The notes beneath the pieces were generated by a model. The model did not search any database. It was not told the origin of the DNA and saw only the letters and a list, made by a program, of their open reading frames with translations. Positions 7,517-17,495 of a stretch of DNA of 55,489 nt are shown in pieces. How positions within the stretch are numbered: position 1 is the first letter of the stretch; each line of letters starts with the position of its first letter. Source of the stretch: Candidatus Hikarchaeia archaeon HikBin5 (GTDB lineage: Archaea; Halobacteriota; Halobacteria; Halobacteriales; Hikarchaeaceae); assembly GCA_009889625.1 (NCBI GenBank), contig WTZU01000006.1, positions 1 to 55,489 on the forward strand, given 5' to 3'. Made by a program: the position numbers and the translations under genes.

Positions 7517-9580
7517 TCACTCTACCATTGTACTATTTCCTGCTGGTATCATCTGTGAAATCTCATCCGATGTTGTTATCTTCCTCACAAAAGCACCATC
7601 ACGGAATTCCTCACAGAAACAACGGTATATTTTCTTAGCAATATCCTCTCGTGAATATTGGCCTGGTTCTATCTCTATTGATACAACAGATTTGGGAACT
7701 ATGGCCGAAGGTGGGCCTCCTATAATTCTTGTTTCTGGATTGCAAGTGATTCCTATTGCATACCCAATTTCAATATTCTTAAAATAAGTTCTCTTTCCTC
7801 TAACAACAAAAGACCCTTTTTGCACATATTCCCCACTTTCTGGGGTTTTACTAATTTGATCTTTAGTAATCATATACACATCATCCGTGAGGCCACCTCT
7901 CTTCCAAACGGAAGAACATGATAATGCAAATCTTGCAGCCTCGGTTAGATCTATCTCTGGTATCTCTATCTCTCTGGGAGATTCTCCTGGTTCAAATGCT
8001 TTCAAAATCGTAATTGGTGCACCCGGACTCTGAGTGTGAAATATTCTGTCTCCTTTGGACATGTATTTCTTTACCAGTTCTTCATTCTGTTCTGCATTTT
8101 TGCCCCCTATGACTAAAAAATTATTTGAACTTCTAAACCAACGAAAACGATCAAACCAATATTTAGATTTTTTTATTGGTATTGACTTTTTCACCAACCA
8201 ATTTTCCTTCAGTCCTGTCGATGCTTCTTTATTTTCTTCAGTACTCCCTTCATTTCCCTTCTCTTTCACTTTGTTAAATTCTTCATTTACAGATGAAATG
8301 GCATTTCTTGCCCGCTTATATTTTGCCTCAATCTTCTTCGCTTGATCGTAATTTAGACTAGCATTTTGTTCAATACTTTTCCATGGATCAATTACAATTA
8401 TGGCTTCGTCTATCTGGACTTTGGCTATTTTTTCTATCTGATTAACACTGATTAATTTTATATTTTTAGGTGGTATGTCTAATAAATTTATTTTTTCTCT
8501 AATTTGTTCGAATTGATATCCATTTTCTAAACCAATACGAATTTCTCCTCCAATTTCCTCCATAATTTCATAATTCGAATACAGTAATTCCACACCCGAT
8601 CTAATCAAACGGGCCTCTTCTGAAAATTCCTTTAGGGCTTTTTTCTGAGATATTAGAATACGTTCGTATTTTCCCAGCCTCTCTTCTTCAAACTCGTCGG
8701 TTACATCCAAACCACTGACCTTCCTATCGGACAAGTAATCGTCCATCGCAGCGTTAAATGTATCAAAAGATTTCCATTCTAAATCTTCATATAGAATGAG
8801 TGGTAAAGGTGAAACATCCACTTTTTCCCCGTCCTTATAATATATTCTTGGCAGAATATCTCCACTCTTTATTTTCCCTCCCAATTTTATTATCTCTTCA
8901 TAGATTCTTTCGTAATCTGATTGAACAGCATTTGAAATCAAACATTCTTTATCCACAGAACTCCGTAAACAAATCTCCTCCGCGTATCTGCCCCCAAAAT
9001 TTATTTGCGTGGCAAGACTCCGAACCAAATCTGATTCGGATGCATTCATCAATTCCACAAATAAGTTATAATCTAGTGCAAATGGATCAATTCTAGATGG
9101 GGGGAATTCAAATTCTCTCCCCGACGCCACGGTCCGTGAATGGAGCCTAACAGTCCTCATGCAAGTGTGAACCTTCCCATCCCCTCTAACAATAGATAAG
9201 TTTCCATCTCCAAAGAGTTCTGCAACAATAACTATCTCTTCACCTCCTCCTTCGAAAATGATTTTTAAAACCCTGTCAAATCCATATTGATCAATCGATT
9301 TCAAACGCTTACCTCTCAATTTCCCTCTCAATTTCATGGAAAAATCATCAGCCTTATTGGGGGCACCAGGAACATTTTCTATTGTAGCAAAATGGATGCT
9401 TTTTATATTTCCTATTCCCACCAAAAGTTCGTTTCTACCAACTCCTGGTTTTCGCATTCTAAACCGTACTAGTTCTTTCCCGTAACAATATGACTTATCA
9501 AAAATAGAACCTTTGTATATTTCAAATTCCTGTACAAGAGATCTAATATCGATGCCAGATATCTCTTGTTTTGGACTCAT
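7517..9580 (-). CDS. rqcH: ribosome quality control protein RqcH/NEMF (Rqc2 family)
   Basis: NEMF-family proteins bind split large subunits carrying peptidyl-tRNA and, in bacteria, add alanine tails. About 687 residues from ATG 9580 (MSPKQEISGIDIRSLVQEF). Order: NFACT-N domain (about 1-300, with IGNIKSIHFATIENVPGAPN and RTVRLHSRTVASGREFEFP), helix-hairpin-helix and a long coiled coil (about 310-450, ending in KIEAKYKRARNAISSVNEEFN), then the NFACT-R domain (about 455-570, WFDRFRWFRSSNNFLVIGGKN) and the C-terminal domain. ATG 9646 would add 22 non-family residues, but begins only 6 nt after elp3 stops. Elp3 lies directly upstream and Pelota downstream on the same strand. Confidence 0.93.
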   Translation of the reverse strand: MSPKQEISGIDIRSLVQEFEIYKGSIFDKSYCYGKELVRFRMRKPGVGRNELLVGIGNIKSIHFATIENVPGAPNKADDFSMKLRGKLRGKRLKSIDQYGFDRVLKIIFEGGGEEIVIVAELFGDGNLSIVRGDGKVHTCMRTVRLHSRTVASGREFEFPPSRIDPFALDYNLFVELMNASESDLVRSLATQINFGGRYAEEICLRSSVDKECLISNAVQSDYERIYEEIIKLGGKIKSGDILPRIYYKDGEKVDVSPLPLILYEDLEWKSFDTFNAAMDDYLSDRKVSGLDVTDEFEEERLGKYERILISQKKALKEFSEEARLIRSGVELLYSNYEIMEEIGGEIRIGLENGYQFEQIREKINLLDIPPKNIKLISVNQIEKIAKVQIDEAIIVIDPWKSIEQNASLNYDQAKKIEAKYKRARNAISSVNEEFNKVKEKGNEGSTEENKEASTGLKENWLVKKSIPIKKSKYWFDRFRWFRSSNNFLVIGGKNAEQNEELVKKYMSKGDRIFHTQSPGAPITILKAFEPGESPREIEIPEIDLTEAARFALSCSSVWKRGGLTDDVYMITKDQISKTPESGEYVQKGSFVVRGKRTYFKNIEIGYAIGITCNPETRIIGGPPSAIVPKSVVSIEIEPGQYSREDIAKKIYRCFCEEFRDGAFVRKITTSDEISQMIPAGNSTMVE

Positions 9581-9652
9581 AGCTCCTTTTCGGAGGCTAG
9601 TAAAGAAATCCCTATCGTTGTATCTAAAATCCTCTCTAATTTCCAATAACTT

Positions 9653-11323
9653 TCAACATAACCATTTGGAGACATATGGGCCATCTTGGTAATATCCCAA
9701 CTTTTCTTTGTAGTATTCCCTCACACCAACTCCTGCAAGAACTGCAATTTTCTTATAACCCGCATCCGCGGTCATTTGCTCTGCCTTTTCCATCAATGCC
9801 CTACCATACCCCTTGTGCTGGAACCCATCTTTCCATTCACCCGGCCCTATTGTATCCCCTCTAGCTGTGAGGCCTATCTCATTTCCATATACTTTTAATT
9901 CTCGTAAAATACCTGCATCTCTTAATTCCACACGAGCTGGTGTATCCGAGAATCTCAGACGGCAAAAACCAATTAGAATATCTTGCTTAAAATCTTCTAT
10001 ACTAATAAAATTCTCAATCCCTCCTGCTGCTTCATATTCTATTATATCCATTTCAATATCTCGAGGCACCTTTGAATTTAATCCCGCTTCTCTACATCTA
10101 ATACATTTACACGATCTCCCTGTTGATTCTAAATGCTCCAAAGCCAATTGACGAAGATTGGATTTCCACACCCCTGCTTCTATAAAATTAGCTGGAATGT
10201 CTCTCTGAACTCTCTGCAATCTCACGTACCTAGGAATGATGGCTTTAACTTCTGCAACTAGTTTTGCAGCATCTTCATTATCCAATGGTTCGTATTCTTT
10301 CCTTCTCCACATATCATAGGTTCGTGTCCCTTTAACCACTAATGTTGGATATATTTTCAAATAATCTGGCTTCCAAATGGGATCTTCAAACAATCGATGG
10401 AAATCTTCTATCCCCATATCATATGACATTCCAGGTTGCCCCGGCATCATGTGAAATCCCACTTTAAAACCGGAATCTCTTAATCTTTGGTTTGATTCTA
10501 CACTTTCCTTTGTCCCATGACCTCTATGCATTGCATGATTTATATGTTCAAAAGTCGTCTGAACTCCCAATTCAACTTTGGTTCCTCCTAGGGTGAGCAT
10601 ACGATCTATCTGTTCATGATTGCACCAATCCGGTTTAGTTTCAAACGTCATGGCTATGCATCTGATATCCGCAATTTCATTCGTTGAGATCACATCTTCA
10701 AGATACTTAAATTCGGGATTTTCTTGAACAAATTTTCTTCCATTCCCTAGTTCTGGAGCTATCGATAAGTCATAATCATTCATCGCTTCAAGGGCCCGAC
10801 GAACAAACCACTCTTGATAATCTGCAGATCTAGCTGTCATAGTTCCTCCCATAAGGATCAATTCAACTTTATCGACTGGGTGACCAATCTCTCTAAATTG
10901 TTCTAGTCGAAGAGTCACTTGACCATATGGGTCATAGTCATTTTGCTTCCCTCGTGCTGCAGCAGGCTCATGCCCTGTGTAACTCTGAGGAGAAGAAAAT
11001 TCAGAAGCCGGGCCCCCGGGACAAAACAAACATTTCCCATGGGGGCACATGTGTGGAGATGTCATGATAGCAACCGGAGTCACTCCGGATGCAGTTCTAA
11101 TTGGTTTTCGCCGCAGAACTTGCTCCAATTCCCCTCGTACTTCTGGGGGGGCATGATCCAAAATCTCGGTATTCTTTGGAATTTTTGGAGATGAATACTT
11201 AGCACAAATCTTCAATTTCGCCCCCTCGACTTCATTTATTCTCAGACGACCATCTAAAATGAGCTCTATTATCTCATCACAAGTTTTAGAAAAAGCCTCA
11301 ATTTCAGTCGCCTGCGTACTCAT
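9653..11323 (-). CDS. elp3: Elp3 family tRNA U34 acetyl/carboxymethyltransferase
   Basis: Elp3 uses a radical SAM cluster and acetyl-CoA to make the cm5-type modification of wobble uridine 34. The 556-residue protein carries the cluster motif C93-x4-C98-x2-C101 (MCPHGKCLFCPGGP), the radical SAM core (about 80-350), a zinc site CKCIRC at about 408-413, and a C-terminal GNAT domain (about 440-556) with QHKGYGRALMEKAEQM and KLGYYQDGPYVSKWLC. Length matches family norms. It lies immediately upstream of rqcH on the same strand, with only a few nt between its stop and the longest rqcH frame, and downstream of the RecJ-like gene. Confidence 0.95.
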   Translation of the reverse strand: MSTQATEIEAFSKTCDEIIELILDGRLRINEVEGAKLKICAKYSSPKIPKNTEILDHAPPEVRGELEQVLRRKPIRTASGVTPVAIMTSPHMCPHGKCLFCPGGPASEFSSPQSYTGHEPAAARGKQNDYDPYGQVTLRLEQFREIGHPVDKVELILMGGTMTARSADYQEWFVRRALEAMNDYDLSIAPELGNGRKFVQENPEFKYLEDVISTNEIADIRCIAMTFETKPDWCNHEQIDRMLTLGGTKVELGVQTTFEHINHAMHRGHGTKESVESNQRLRDSGFKVGFHMMPGQPGMSYDMGIEDFHRLFEDPIWKPDYLKIYPTLVVKGTRTYDMWRRKEYEPLDNEDAAKLVAEVKAIIPRYVRLQRVQRDIPANFIEAGVWKSNLRQLALEHLESTGRSCKCIRCREAGLNSKVPRDIEMDIIEYEAAGGIENFISIEDFKQDILIGFCRLRFSDTPARVELRDAGILRELKVYGNEIGLTARGDTIGPGEWKDGFQHKGYGRALMEKAEQMTADAGYKKIAVLAGVGVREYYKEKLGYYQDGPYVSKWLC

Positions 11324-11363
11324 ATACTATCTGTGTGGTATTGAAACAATTTAGTCTTCACTA

Positions 11364-13277
11364 CTATAATTGCTCCGAGATTGCCCCTATTATTTCATCT
11401 CTAATTATCTGGCGATCGCCCTGGACAAATGAAATTCTCCCATTCAAAATGTTACTCAAATCTATACTATTCTCTTTTCCAACCTTTCTTTTGATATCTT
11501 CACATAGTCTTTTTAAATCAATCATTCCCTTCGATTCTATAAGTAGTTCTGTGTCTCTATTTCCTATTATTATATCTATTGATTCTTCCTCAATTAATCC
11601 CAATAAAAGCAATTCTTCAGGGGGAAATTGATACCTATTTGTAAACTTATCCAAATCAATAGTCGCAATTTTATTTTCTCCAATTACCAAGCGATCTAGG
11701 TGCAGTGAAGCAGTCAAAATTCCCTTTTCCATATTCTCAACAAAATATGCGTTACACCGATTTATTAACTCTAAATTTTCTCCAAAGAGTATGTCCGAAA
11801 TCATCTCTCTCTTGCTACTATTCCTCTGGTAAAACGCCTCAACTGCAATCGATCTATGAATTTTCTTAAGTAACCCTAGTTCATAACCCAAACCATCGGC
11901 CAATTCCGCATATCTCTCCGGAACATCTTCCCAATAACTTATTGCTGGAGTATGTAGGACTTCTTCTCTTTTCTCTGGATCAATTGCCACGGCAATTTCT
12001 ACACCCAAAGACGTCAAATTGATGGATTCTTCCCCTTTTGCAGATTTGACCAATACTTCTGCATATTCTTTTTCATGTTCTGTTTCTATTCCTTTTCCTC
12101 CTACCACAATCCTCTTTCCCCCATATATCTCTATTAATCTCAATCCTTCATACTCTTCGATATTTCCACTCCCTGACACAAATATATACAATGGAATTGG
12201 GTCGTTGTAACGCAACTGGGACTCTAACATTCTAGACGTATCCAAAATAGCAGCACCAATCTCATTTCTATTCGGCTGATATGGGCGCCTTTCAACATAT
12301 CGATGTATTGATTGAATGTGGCCATATTCTTGTTCCACTAGTCGTATAATGGCATGTTCTATCGTCGCACCAGCTATGTACCCATCCACCGTCGTCGGAT
12401 GTCTAATAATAATAGGAGTTGATTCAAAAATGGCCATTCTAATTTCAGTAGCTGCACTCTCTACAATTGAGTAATCTACTAAATTATCTACCACTGGTTC
12501 AAACTGGCCAGGGTGGGATTTTTTATACATGACCTCTGATATTTTTCCTACAACCCTTTCTGCATCATCTCCACCAAGGGCTACAATAGAATCAGATTCT
12601 ACTTGGATATTCCCTCTTCTTAGTTCAACTTTACCCTCTATTCTGACAATATCCCCTACCTTTAATTCCGGATAAACCCTTTTCCCGGCAGATTCAAAAG
12701 CCGAACAAATAATTTTCCCCGATTCATCTTGCATTTCAAAAAGTGTTGGCCCTGTCGTTTGACGAATATCTAAGATTCTTGCATCTATCCTGATATTTTT
12801 ACCTAGTTCCTTTTCTAGCATCTCAATTGGTGTTCCTTGGAACCCCACTCTGTCATCTTTACTTTCCCATTCACTATCTTCTAAAACTTCCCCTATCCGA
12901 TCCCCTGATTCCCCCTTCCTTTCGCCATCCGACAGGCATCCTCTAAATTCATTTTCATTTTGGCGAATTGACCAACCTAGATCAATTTTTCCCACTTCTC
13001 GAATTGATTTCACTTTGACATAAACAATATCTCCCTTTTCCCAACCTAAACTTTCCAATCTTTGTTTTAATTCATTTCTATGCAAGAGTCCTGTAACTTT
13101 ATCATTCAGCTTGACAAATACACCAAAATCTGCTATTCCATCAACTTCTCCTTGGTAATATCGTCCCAGAACCAACTGCTCCGAACTATCTCCTTCAAAT
13201 TCAAAAAACACATCTTCAGCGTGACTTGGGCATATATTCCCCTCTGCAGGAATGCCACAAATAATACAAGTATCCAT
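11364..13277 (-). CDS. RecJ/DHH-superfamily-like protein with S1 and OB domains, catalytic motifs degenerate
   Basis: A 637-residue protein. Order: zinc ribbon C4xxC7...C16xxH19 (about 4-20), S1 domain (about 38-105, YYQGEVDGIADFGVFVKL), OB fold (about 163-235, LDIRQTTGPTLFEMQDESGK), then a RecJ/DHH-like region (about 255-640) including PIIIRHPTTVDGYIAGATIE. Active archaeal relatives have RHHAD-x-DG, a D-N-G-S strand and DHH; here the corresponding stretches read HPTTVDG (293-299), SGSGN (368-372) and VVGGK (391-395). Metal ligands therefore look lost. It may be a binding or scaffold protein, as Cdc45 is in eukaryotes; that is inference. It lies on the same strand as elp3, 40 nt upstream. Confidence 0.78.
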   Translation of the reverse strand: MDTCIICGIPAEGNICPSHAEDVFFEFEGDSSEQLVLGRYYQGEVDGIADFGVFVKLNDKVTGLLHRNELKQRLESLGWEKGDIVYVKVKSIREVGKIDLGWSIRQNENEFRGCLSDGERKGESGDRIGEVLEDSEWESKDDRVGFQGTPIEMLEKELGKNIRIDARILDIRQTTGPTLFEMQDESGKIICSAFESAGKRVYPELKVGDIVRIEGKVELRRGNIQVESDSIVALGGDDAERVVGKISEVMYKKSHPGQFEPVVDNLVDYSIVESAATEIRMAIFESTPIIIRHPTTVDGYIAGATIEHAIIRLVEQEYGHIQSIHRYVERRPYQPNRNEIGAAILDTSRMLESQLRYNDPIPLYIFVSGSGNIEEYEGLRLIEIYGGKRIVVGGKGIETEHEKEYAEVLVKSAKGEESINLTSLGVEIAVAIDPEKREEVLHTPAISYWEDVPERYAELADGLGYELGLLKKIHRSIAVEAFYQRNSSKREMISDILFGENLELINRCNAYFVENMEKGILTASLHLDRLVIGENKIATIDLDKFTNRYQFPPEELLLLGLIEEESIDIIIGNRDTELLIESKGMIDLKRLCEDIKRKVGKENSIDLSNILNGRISFVQGDRQIIRDEIIGAISEQL

Positions 13278-13349
13278 TTTATGTCTTCATATATGCGTAT
13301 TGGGAATAAAACGGTTCTTAGACTCACACCAGTCATTTCTATATCTGTC

Positions 13350-13592
13350 TTATGTTAGCAATTTTATTTTTTGTTCTATCTCTTCACCTCCTCCTTCGGA
13401 CACAGCAATCTCGATCTTATTACCTTCCCCATCTTCAAAACACAATTTAATTCTATCTTTTCCAAATCTCCTCACTTCCGTTCTAGTCACATCAAAAACT
13501 TTCACAGTAGTTGATTTATCTGGTGCCCCTACATTTCTAATCGCCCCATTTTTAATTTCCACCGAGAAATTTTCTATATCTATCACTATCAT
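13350..13592 (-). CDS. small conserved protein, unknown function
   Basis: This 80-residue protein begins MIVIDIENFSVEIKNGAIRN and contains alternating hydrophobic strands and a charged FGKDRIKLCFEDGEGNKIEI hairpin, then a helical EGGGEEIEQKIKLL end. It looks like a small soluble beta-rich domain. I recognise no family or motif. It sits between the Yip1 membrane protein and the RecJ-like gene on the same strand, 72 nt upstream of the RecJ-like start, and may be co-transcribed. A real gene is likely from the clean reading frame and the protein-like residue pattern. Confidence 0.6.
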   Translation of the reverse strand: MIVIDIENFSVEIKNGAIRNVGAPDKSTTVKVFDVTRTEVRRFGKDRIKLCFEDGEGNKIEIAVSEGGGEEIEQKIKLLT

Positions 13593-13638
13593 ATACTAAA
13601 CTGACCTTTGATGGTCATTACTAATTAACCTATCTGGG

Positions 13639-14169
13639 TTATGACAGCAAATGCCCCATTGATGACACACCTCTGAATACATACCCAAAAATAATTATTG
13701 CTGGTACTGAGGCAACCAATATCGCCCTCACCAAAGAAATATTGTGCACTTCTCTCAATCCAATTACTAATAATAATGAACCATATGCTGCACACACAAT
13801 TCGTAAGGCAGGGATTGTGAACCCTGCAAAAACACAAGGTGCAATTGAATATCCTATAACTTGGACAGTGGCTCCTATACCTCTCCTATTTTCAACAAAA
13901 AGACGTAACAATAAAGTTTGAATTGCAGCAACGATGTGGAGTAGGATGGGTGTAATTATCAGCACAGCAATCCCTAAGGAAATAAAATAATACCTGGTAT
14001 CAATTAACATAAGTCTAGATCCTTCTTCCAATGCTATTACTCCCATCGCAAATATCAGACCATTAGATTGCCTTCCACTCTCAACACGCTCATTAAAAAA
14101 TATACCCGGATGGGCCATCACTGCAGTCCAATCCGCAACCCATTTCTGTGATAATTTCAATAAATTCAA
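13639..14169 (-). CDS. Yip1 family membrane protein
   Basis: A 176-residue integral membrane protein with about five helices and the Yip1-type arrangement: an amphipathic WTAVMAHPGIFFNERV start, then long hydrophobic stretches, the TVQVIGYSIAPCVFAGF segment and LRIVCAAYGSLLLVIGLREV. Archaeal Yip1 proteins are membrane proteins of unknown role. The longest frame begins with TTG at 14169. The next in-frame ATG, at residue 18 (MAHPGIFF), would remove the amphipathic lead-in that relatives keep, so I prefer TTG with moderate confidence. It lies 43 nt downstream of cdc48. Confidence 0.8.
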   Translation of the reverse strand: MNLLKLSQKWVADWTAVMAHPGIFFNERVESGRQSNGLIFAMGVIALEEGSRLMLIDTRYYFISLGIAVLIITPILLHIVAAIQTLLLRLFVENRRGIGATVQVIGYSIAPCVFAGFTIPALRIVCAAYGSLLLVIGLREVHNISLVRAILVASVPAIIIFGYVFRGVSSMGHLLS

Positions 14170-14212
14170 TTTCTATCGTATAGCATTCTCCCAACTTAGT
14201 TTAAAAAAATTT

Positions 14213-16474
14213 CTATTGGAATGCCATCTCTGCTTCCTGATCTTCTTCTTTAACAACATCCAAGCGTTTTCCCAATTTTGTCTCTATCTCTTGATAGTAT
14301 TCTATTACTTCCTCATCTACACTAGGAGTAATTTTTTCTAGTGCTTTATCGAAATATTCCTGCGTAATTCTAATATTTCCAACCGATTCTGGAATGTCTT
14401 CTATATTTACAGAGTTTATGTATTCTCTACCTGCCTCTGAAGCTGCTTCTCGGCATATTGCCGCAATATCTGCCCCATTATATCCTTCCGTTTTTGATGC
14501 CAATTGGCCCAAATCAATATCATCTGCCATTGGTTTCTCCGCAGTATGGATTTCAAAAATCGTTCTCCGGGCCGATTCATCTGGCATTGGAATGTGTACT
14601 TGGAAATCAAATCTACCTGGTCTTAACAATGCAGAATCAATTAAATCTGGTCGATTAGTTGTTGCTATCACCACTACATTTTCTAACTCTTCCAACCCAT
14701 TCATTTCTGTCAACAGCTGACTTACTACTCTCTCTGAAACTCCAGAATCTCCTGTATTTTTGCCCCTCTGTGTCGCAATAGAATCAATCTCATCAAAGAA
14801 AATAACCACTGGGGCATTTTGACGAGCCTTGGCAAAAATTTCTCTAACTCCTTTTTCAGACTCTCCTACATATTTGTTGAGCAGCTCTGGACCTTTTATA
14901 GAAATAAAATTCGCTTCTGATTCATTAGCAACAGCCTTTGCCAATAATGTCTTTCCAGTCCCAGGTGGTCCATATAGTAAAATTCCAGATGCCGAATCTA
15001 ATCCTAATGTGTCAAACACTTCTGGATATTTTAGTGGCCATTGAACTGCCTCTCTCAATCTTTGTTTGGTCGAATCTAGTCCTCCTATGTCCTCCCATAG
15101 GATGTCTGGCACCTCCACGAATACCTCTCTCAGTGCTGATGGTTCAATCCCAACCAATGCATTTCTTAGATCTTCATTTTTTATTTGGAGATTTTCTAAA
15201 ACTTCAGCAGGTATTTCTTCAGCCTCCAAATCTAGTTCAGGACGTACACGCCTTAGTGCATTCATAGCTGCCTCTCTAGCAAGAGATTCTAAATCTGATC
15301 CAACAAATCCGTGTGTTTTATCTGCATATTGATCTAGTTCAATATCTTCTTCCAATGGCATTCCTCTAGTATGGACTTGTAATATTTCCAATCTCCCTTC
15401 TCTACTAGGGACTCCAATTTCAATTTCCCGATCAAATCTCCCCCCTCGACGCAATGCCGGATCAATCGCATTCACACGATTGGTCGCGGCTATGACTACA
15501 ACCTGCCCTCTCTCTTCCAATCCATCCATCAGAGTAAGTAACTGGGCAACAACACGCCGTTCTACATCCCCACTAGCTTCTGCCCTTCGAGGTGCAATTG
15601 AATCTATTTCATCTAAAAAAACTATAGATGGCCCCTGCTCCTCTGCTTCTTCGAAGACTTGCCTTAATTGCTCTTCACTCTCTCCATAGTATTTGGACAT
15701 AATCTCTGGCCCTGAAATGGAGATAAAGTGAGCATCAATCTCATTAGCAACAGCCTGAGCGATCAATGTTTTCCCCGTCCCGGGAGGGCCATGTAACAAT
15801 ACACCTTTGGGCGGTTCGATTCCCAGGCGTTGGAATAGTTCCGGATGTCTCATTGGGAGCTCTATCATTTCCCTAATCTGATCTAGTTCATCAGATAATC
15901 CTCCTATATCTTCATATGTTATGTCTGGAACCTCCTGCAATTTTGATTTAATCTCTTTGTCTATTGAAAATTTTATTTTTGTTTTATCCGTGATTTGAAC
16001 TGGTCCCTTTGGCTTCGCCGAAGCAATAACTACTGGTATTCTCATCCCCGTTTGGAAAATACTGAAATTGATGGGTACTGTTTGACCCACACTAACTGCT
16101 CTCCCCCGTAAGCGTGCCCCTATCATTTGCTCAATTTGTGTAAAATCCCCTCCAATTATTCTAACATGCTTTGGAATAGTTGTATCTACACTTTCCGCTT
16201 CTTTAACTTCTATTTTTTCAACCTTTACTTTTTCATCAATCCCCACGTTAGCCGCGTGTCTCAATCCCCCGTCCATTCGAATAATTTTTAGACCTATGTC
16301 ATTCGAATACCCTGGAAATACCTTTCCCACCACTGGGTTTTTTGAAGTTTCCGAACCTTCTATGGAGACATAATCTCCTTCTTGTATTCCTAAGTCTGAG
16401 AAATTTTCTCGGCCAATAAATACTAGGCCTTTACCTGCATCTTTCTGGGGCACTTGTTTTACAGTAAACTCCAT
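14213..16474 (-). CDS. cdc48: CDC48/VAT AAA+ unfoldase
   Basis: Hexameric ATPase that unfolds proteins, often for the archaeal proteasome. The 753-residue protein has the N domain (double-psi barrel and 4-stranded part, about 1-180), D1 with Walker A GPPGTGKT (229-236), Walker [13 protein letters not shown] and second region of homology [20 protein letters not shown], then D2 with YGPPGTGKT (about 500), [15 protein letters not shown] and [20 protein letters not shown]. Both ATPase rings therefore look active. The C-terminus is acidic ([11 protein letters not shown]). A TATA-like AATATTTATATATT lies about 38 nt upstream of ATG 16474. Length is normal. Confidence 0.97.
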   Translation of the reverse strand: MEFTVKQVPQKDAGKGLVFIGRENFSDLGIQEGDYVSIEGSETSKNPVVGKVFPGYSNDIGLKIIRMDGGLRHAANVGIDEKVKVEKIEVKEAESVDTTIPKHVRIIGGDFTQIEQMIGARLRGRAVSVGQTVPINFSIFQTGMRIPVVIASAKPKGPVQITDKTKIKFSIDKEIKSKLQEVPDITYEDIGGLSDELDQIREMIELPMRHPELFQRLGIEPPKGVLLHGPPGTGKTLIAQAVANEIDAHFISISGPEIMSKYYGESEEQLRQVFEEAEEQGPSIVFLDEIDSIAPRRAEASGDVERRVVAQLLTLMDGLEERGQVVVIAATNRVNAIDPALRRGGRFDREIEIGVPSREGRLEILQVHTRGMPLEEDIELDQYADKTHGFVGSDLESLAREAAMNALRRVRPELDLEAEEIPAEVLENLQIKNEDLRNALVGIEPSALREVFVEVPDILWEDIGGLDSTKQRLREAVQWPLKYPEVFDTLGLDSASGILLYGPPGTGKTLLAKAVANESEANFISIKGPELLNKYVGESEKGVREIFAKARQNAPVVIFFDEIDSIATQRGKNTGDSGVSERVVSQLLTEMNGLEELENVVVIATTNRPDLIDSALLRPGRFDFQVHIPMPDESARRTIFEIHTAEKPMADDIDLGQLASKTEGYNGADIAAICREAASEAGREYINSVNIEDIPESVGNIRITQEYFDKALEKITPSVDEEVIEYYQEIETKLGKRLDVVKEEDQEAEMAFQ

Positions 16475-16617
16475 TTTTATCCTTCATGTTATGATCCATT
16501 TATCTAATATATAAATATTACGATTAAAAAACGTGCCACTGCGTATAGTTAATAAATTAAAGCTTGTTTTGCGGTCCCACCCCTTGCCCATCTCCCCTCT
16601 CGTTTTAAATCTAATAT

Positions 16618-17412
16618 TTATTGGGGAAATCCTCCCGAAACAACTTCGTCCCTGTATTTTTTAATCGCATTTGATATTTCCATCTTTGCGTTGCCAAATT
16701 TCTTAGCAAATGGGGGCGCAGAATCTGAGAGTCCAATAACGTCATCTACTACTAAAACTTGTCCACATGTATGTGGGCCTGCTCCTATCCCTATTGTGGG
16801 TATTTCTAATTCATTTGTAATTTCTTCAGCAACGTCCGAAGGAATATGTTCTAATACTATTGAAAAGGCTCCTGCATCCTGGTGTTTCAGAGCAATTTCC
16901 TTTATATCTTGTGCACTTTCGGCATCGGTACCTTGCTGATGATATCCCCCCATCTGCCGAATTCTCTGAGGTACTAATCCCACATGAGCCATGACTGGTA
17001 TTCCTAGATCAACTAGTCTTTTTGTAATAGAAATTGTATGCATTCCACTCTCTATTTTCACCGCATCGGCACCTCCAAATTTCAACATTTTTCCCGCATT
17101 CATAATATCCGCCGAATCATCTACCCCTACTGACAGAAACGGAAGATCAGTTACAACTAGGGCGCTTTTGACTCCCCGAACCACAGCAGCTGTATGACTA
17201 ATCATTTCTTCTACTGTCACCGGGAGGGTTGTTTCATACCCTAGTGCTGTATTTCCTACACTATCTCCCACGAGAATGATGTCTATTCCTACTTCTTCTG
17301 CTATCCTGGCTATTGACTTATTATACGCAGTTAACATAGTAATCGGGGGTCCGTTTTTCCCCCACTCCCTGATTTCCGGAACTGTCGGCATATTTTGAAT
17401 TGGGGTAGCCAC
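16618..17412 (-). CDS. panB: 3-methyl-2-oxobutanoate hydroxymethyltransferase
   Basis: PanB makes ketopantoate from 3-methyl-2-oxobutanoate and methylene-tetrahydrofolate (or methanopterin), the first committed step to pantothenate and CoA. The 264-residue protein shows the metal site DSVGN, YETTLPVTVEEMISHTAAVV, DLPFLS, MAHVGLVPQ...GGYHQQG and the IGIGAGPHTCGQVLVVDDV stretch. The start codon is GTG 17412 (MATPIQN), with ATTTTAAAA-type TATA about 25 nt upstream, suggesting a leaderless message. It is divergent, 83 nt apart, from the riboflavin kinase-HAD fusion, so the two coenzyme genes share a promoter region. Confidence 0.95.
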   Translation of the reverse strand: MATPIQNMPTVPEIREWGKNGPPITMLTAYNKSIARIAEEVGIDIILVGDSVGNTALGYETTLPVTVEEMISHTAAVVRGVKSALVVTDLPFLSVGVDDSADIMNAGKMLKFGGADAVKIESGMHTISITKRLVDLGIPVMAHVGLVPQRIRQMGGYHQQGTDAESAQDIKEIALKHQDAGAFSIVLEHIPSDVAEEITNELEIPTIGIGAGPHTCGQVLVVDDVIGLSDSAPPFAKKFGNAKMEISNAIKKYRDEVVSGGFPQ

Positions 17413-17430
17413 AGGTTAAACATGTTCATA

Positions 17431-17440
17431 TTTTAAAATA
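17431..17440 (-). promoter_or_regulatory. TATA box of panB
   Basis: TATTTTAAAA on the minus strand, centred about 24 nt before the GTG start of panB, consistent with a leaderless transcript. A second box for the divergent gene (GTTTAAAT, about 17464-17471, plus strand) lies about 28 nt before 17496. Confidence 0.55.
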
Positions 17441-17495
17441 GATTTCTTTTTCCAACTCCTTTTGTTTAAATCATATAGAGATACATTATTAATAT

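Noticed and set aside
7517-9646. Longest rqcH frame starting at 9646
   Set aside because: The first 22 residues do not match the family, whose start aligns with ATG 9580 (MSPKQE).
14394-15689. Several plus-strand open frames inside cdc48
   Set aside because: They are antisense to conserved AAA+ motifs and have Ser/Pro-rich low-complexity translations typical of antisense frames in purine-biased genes.
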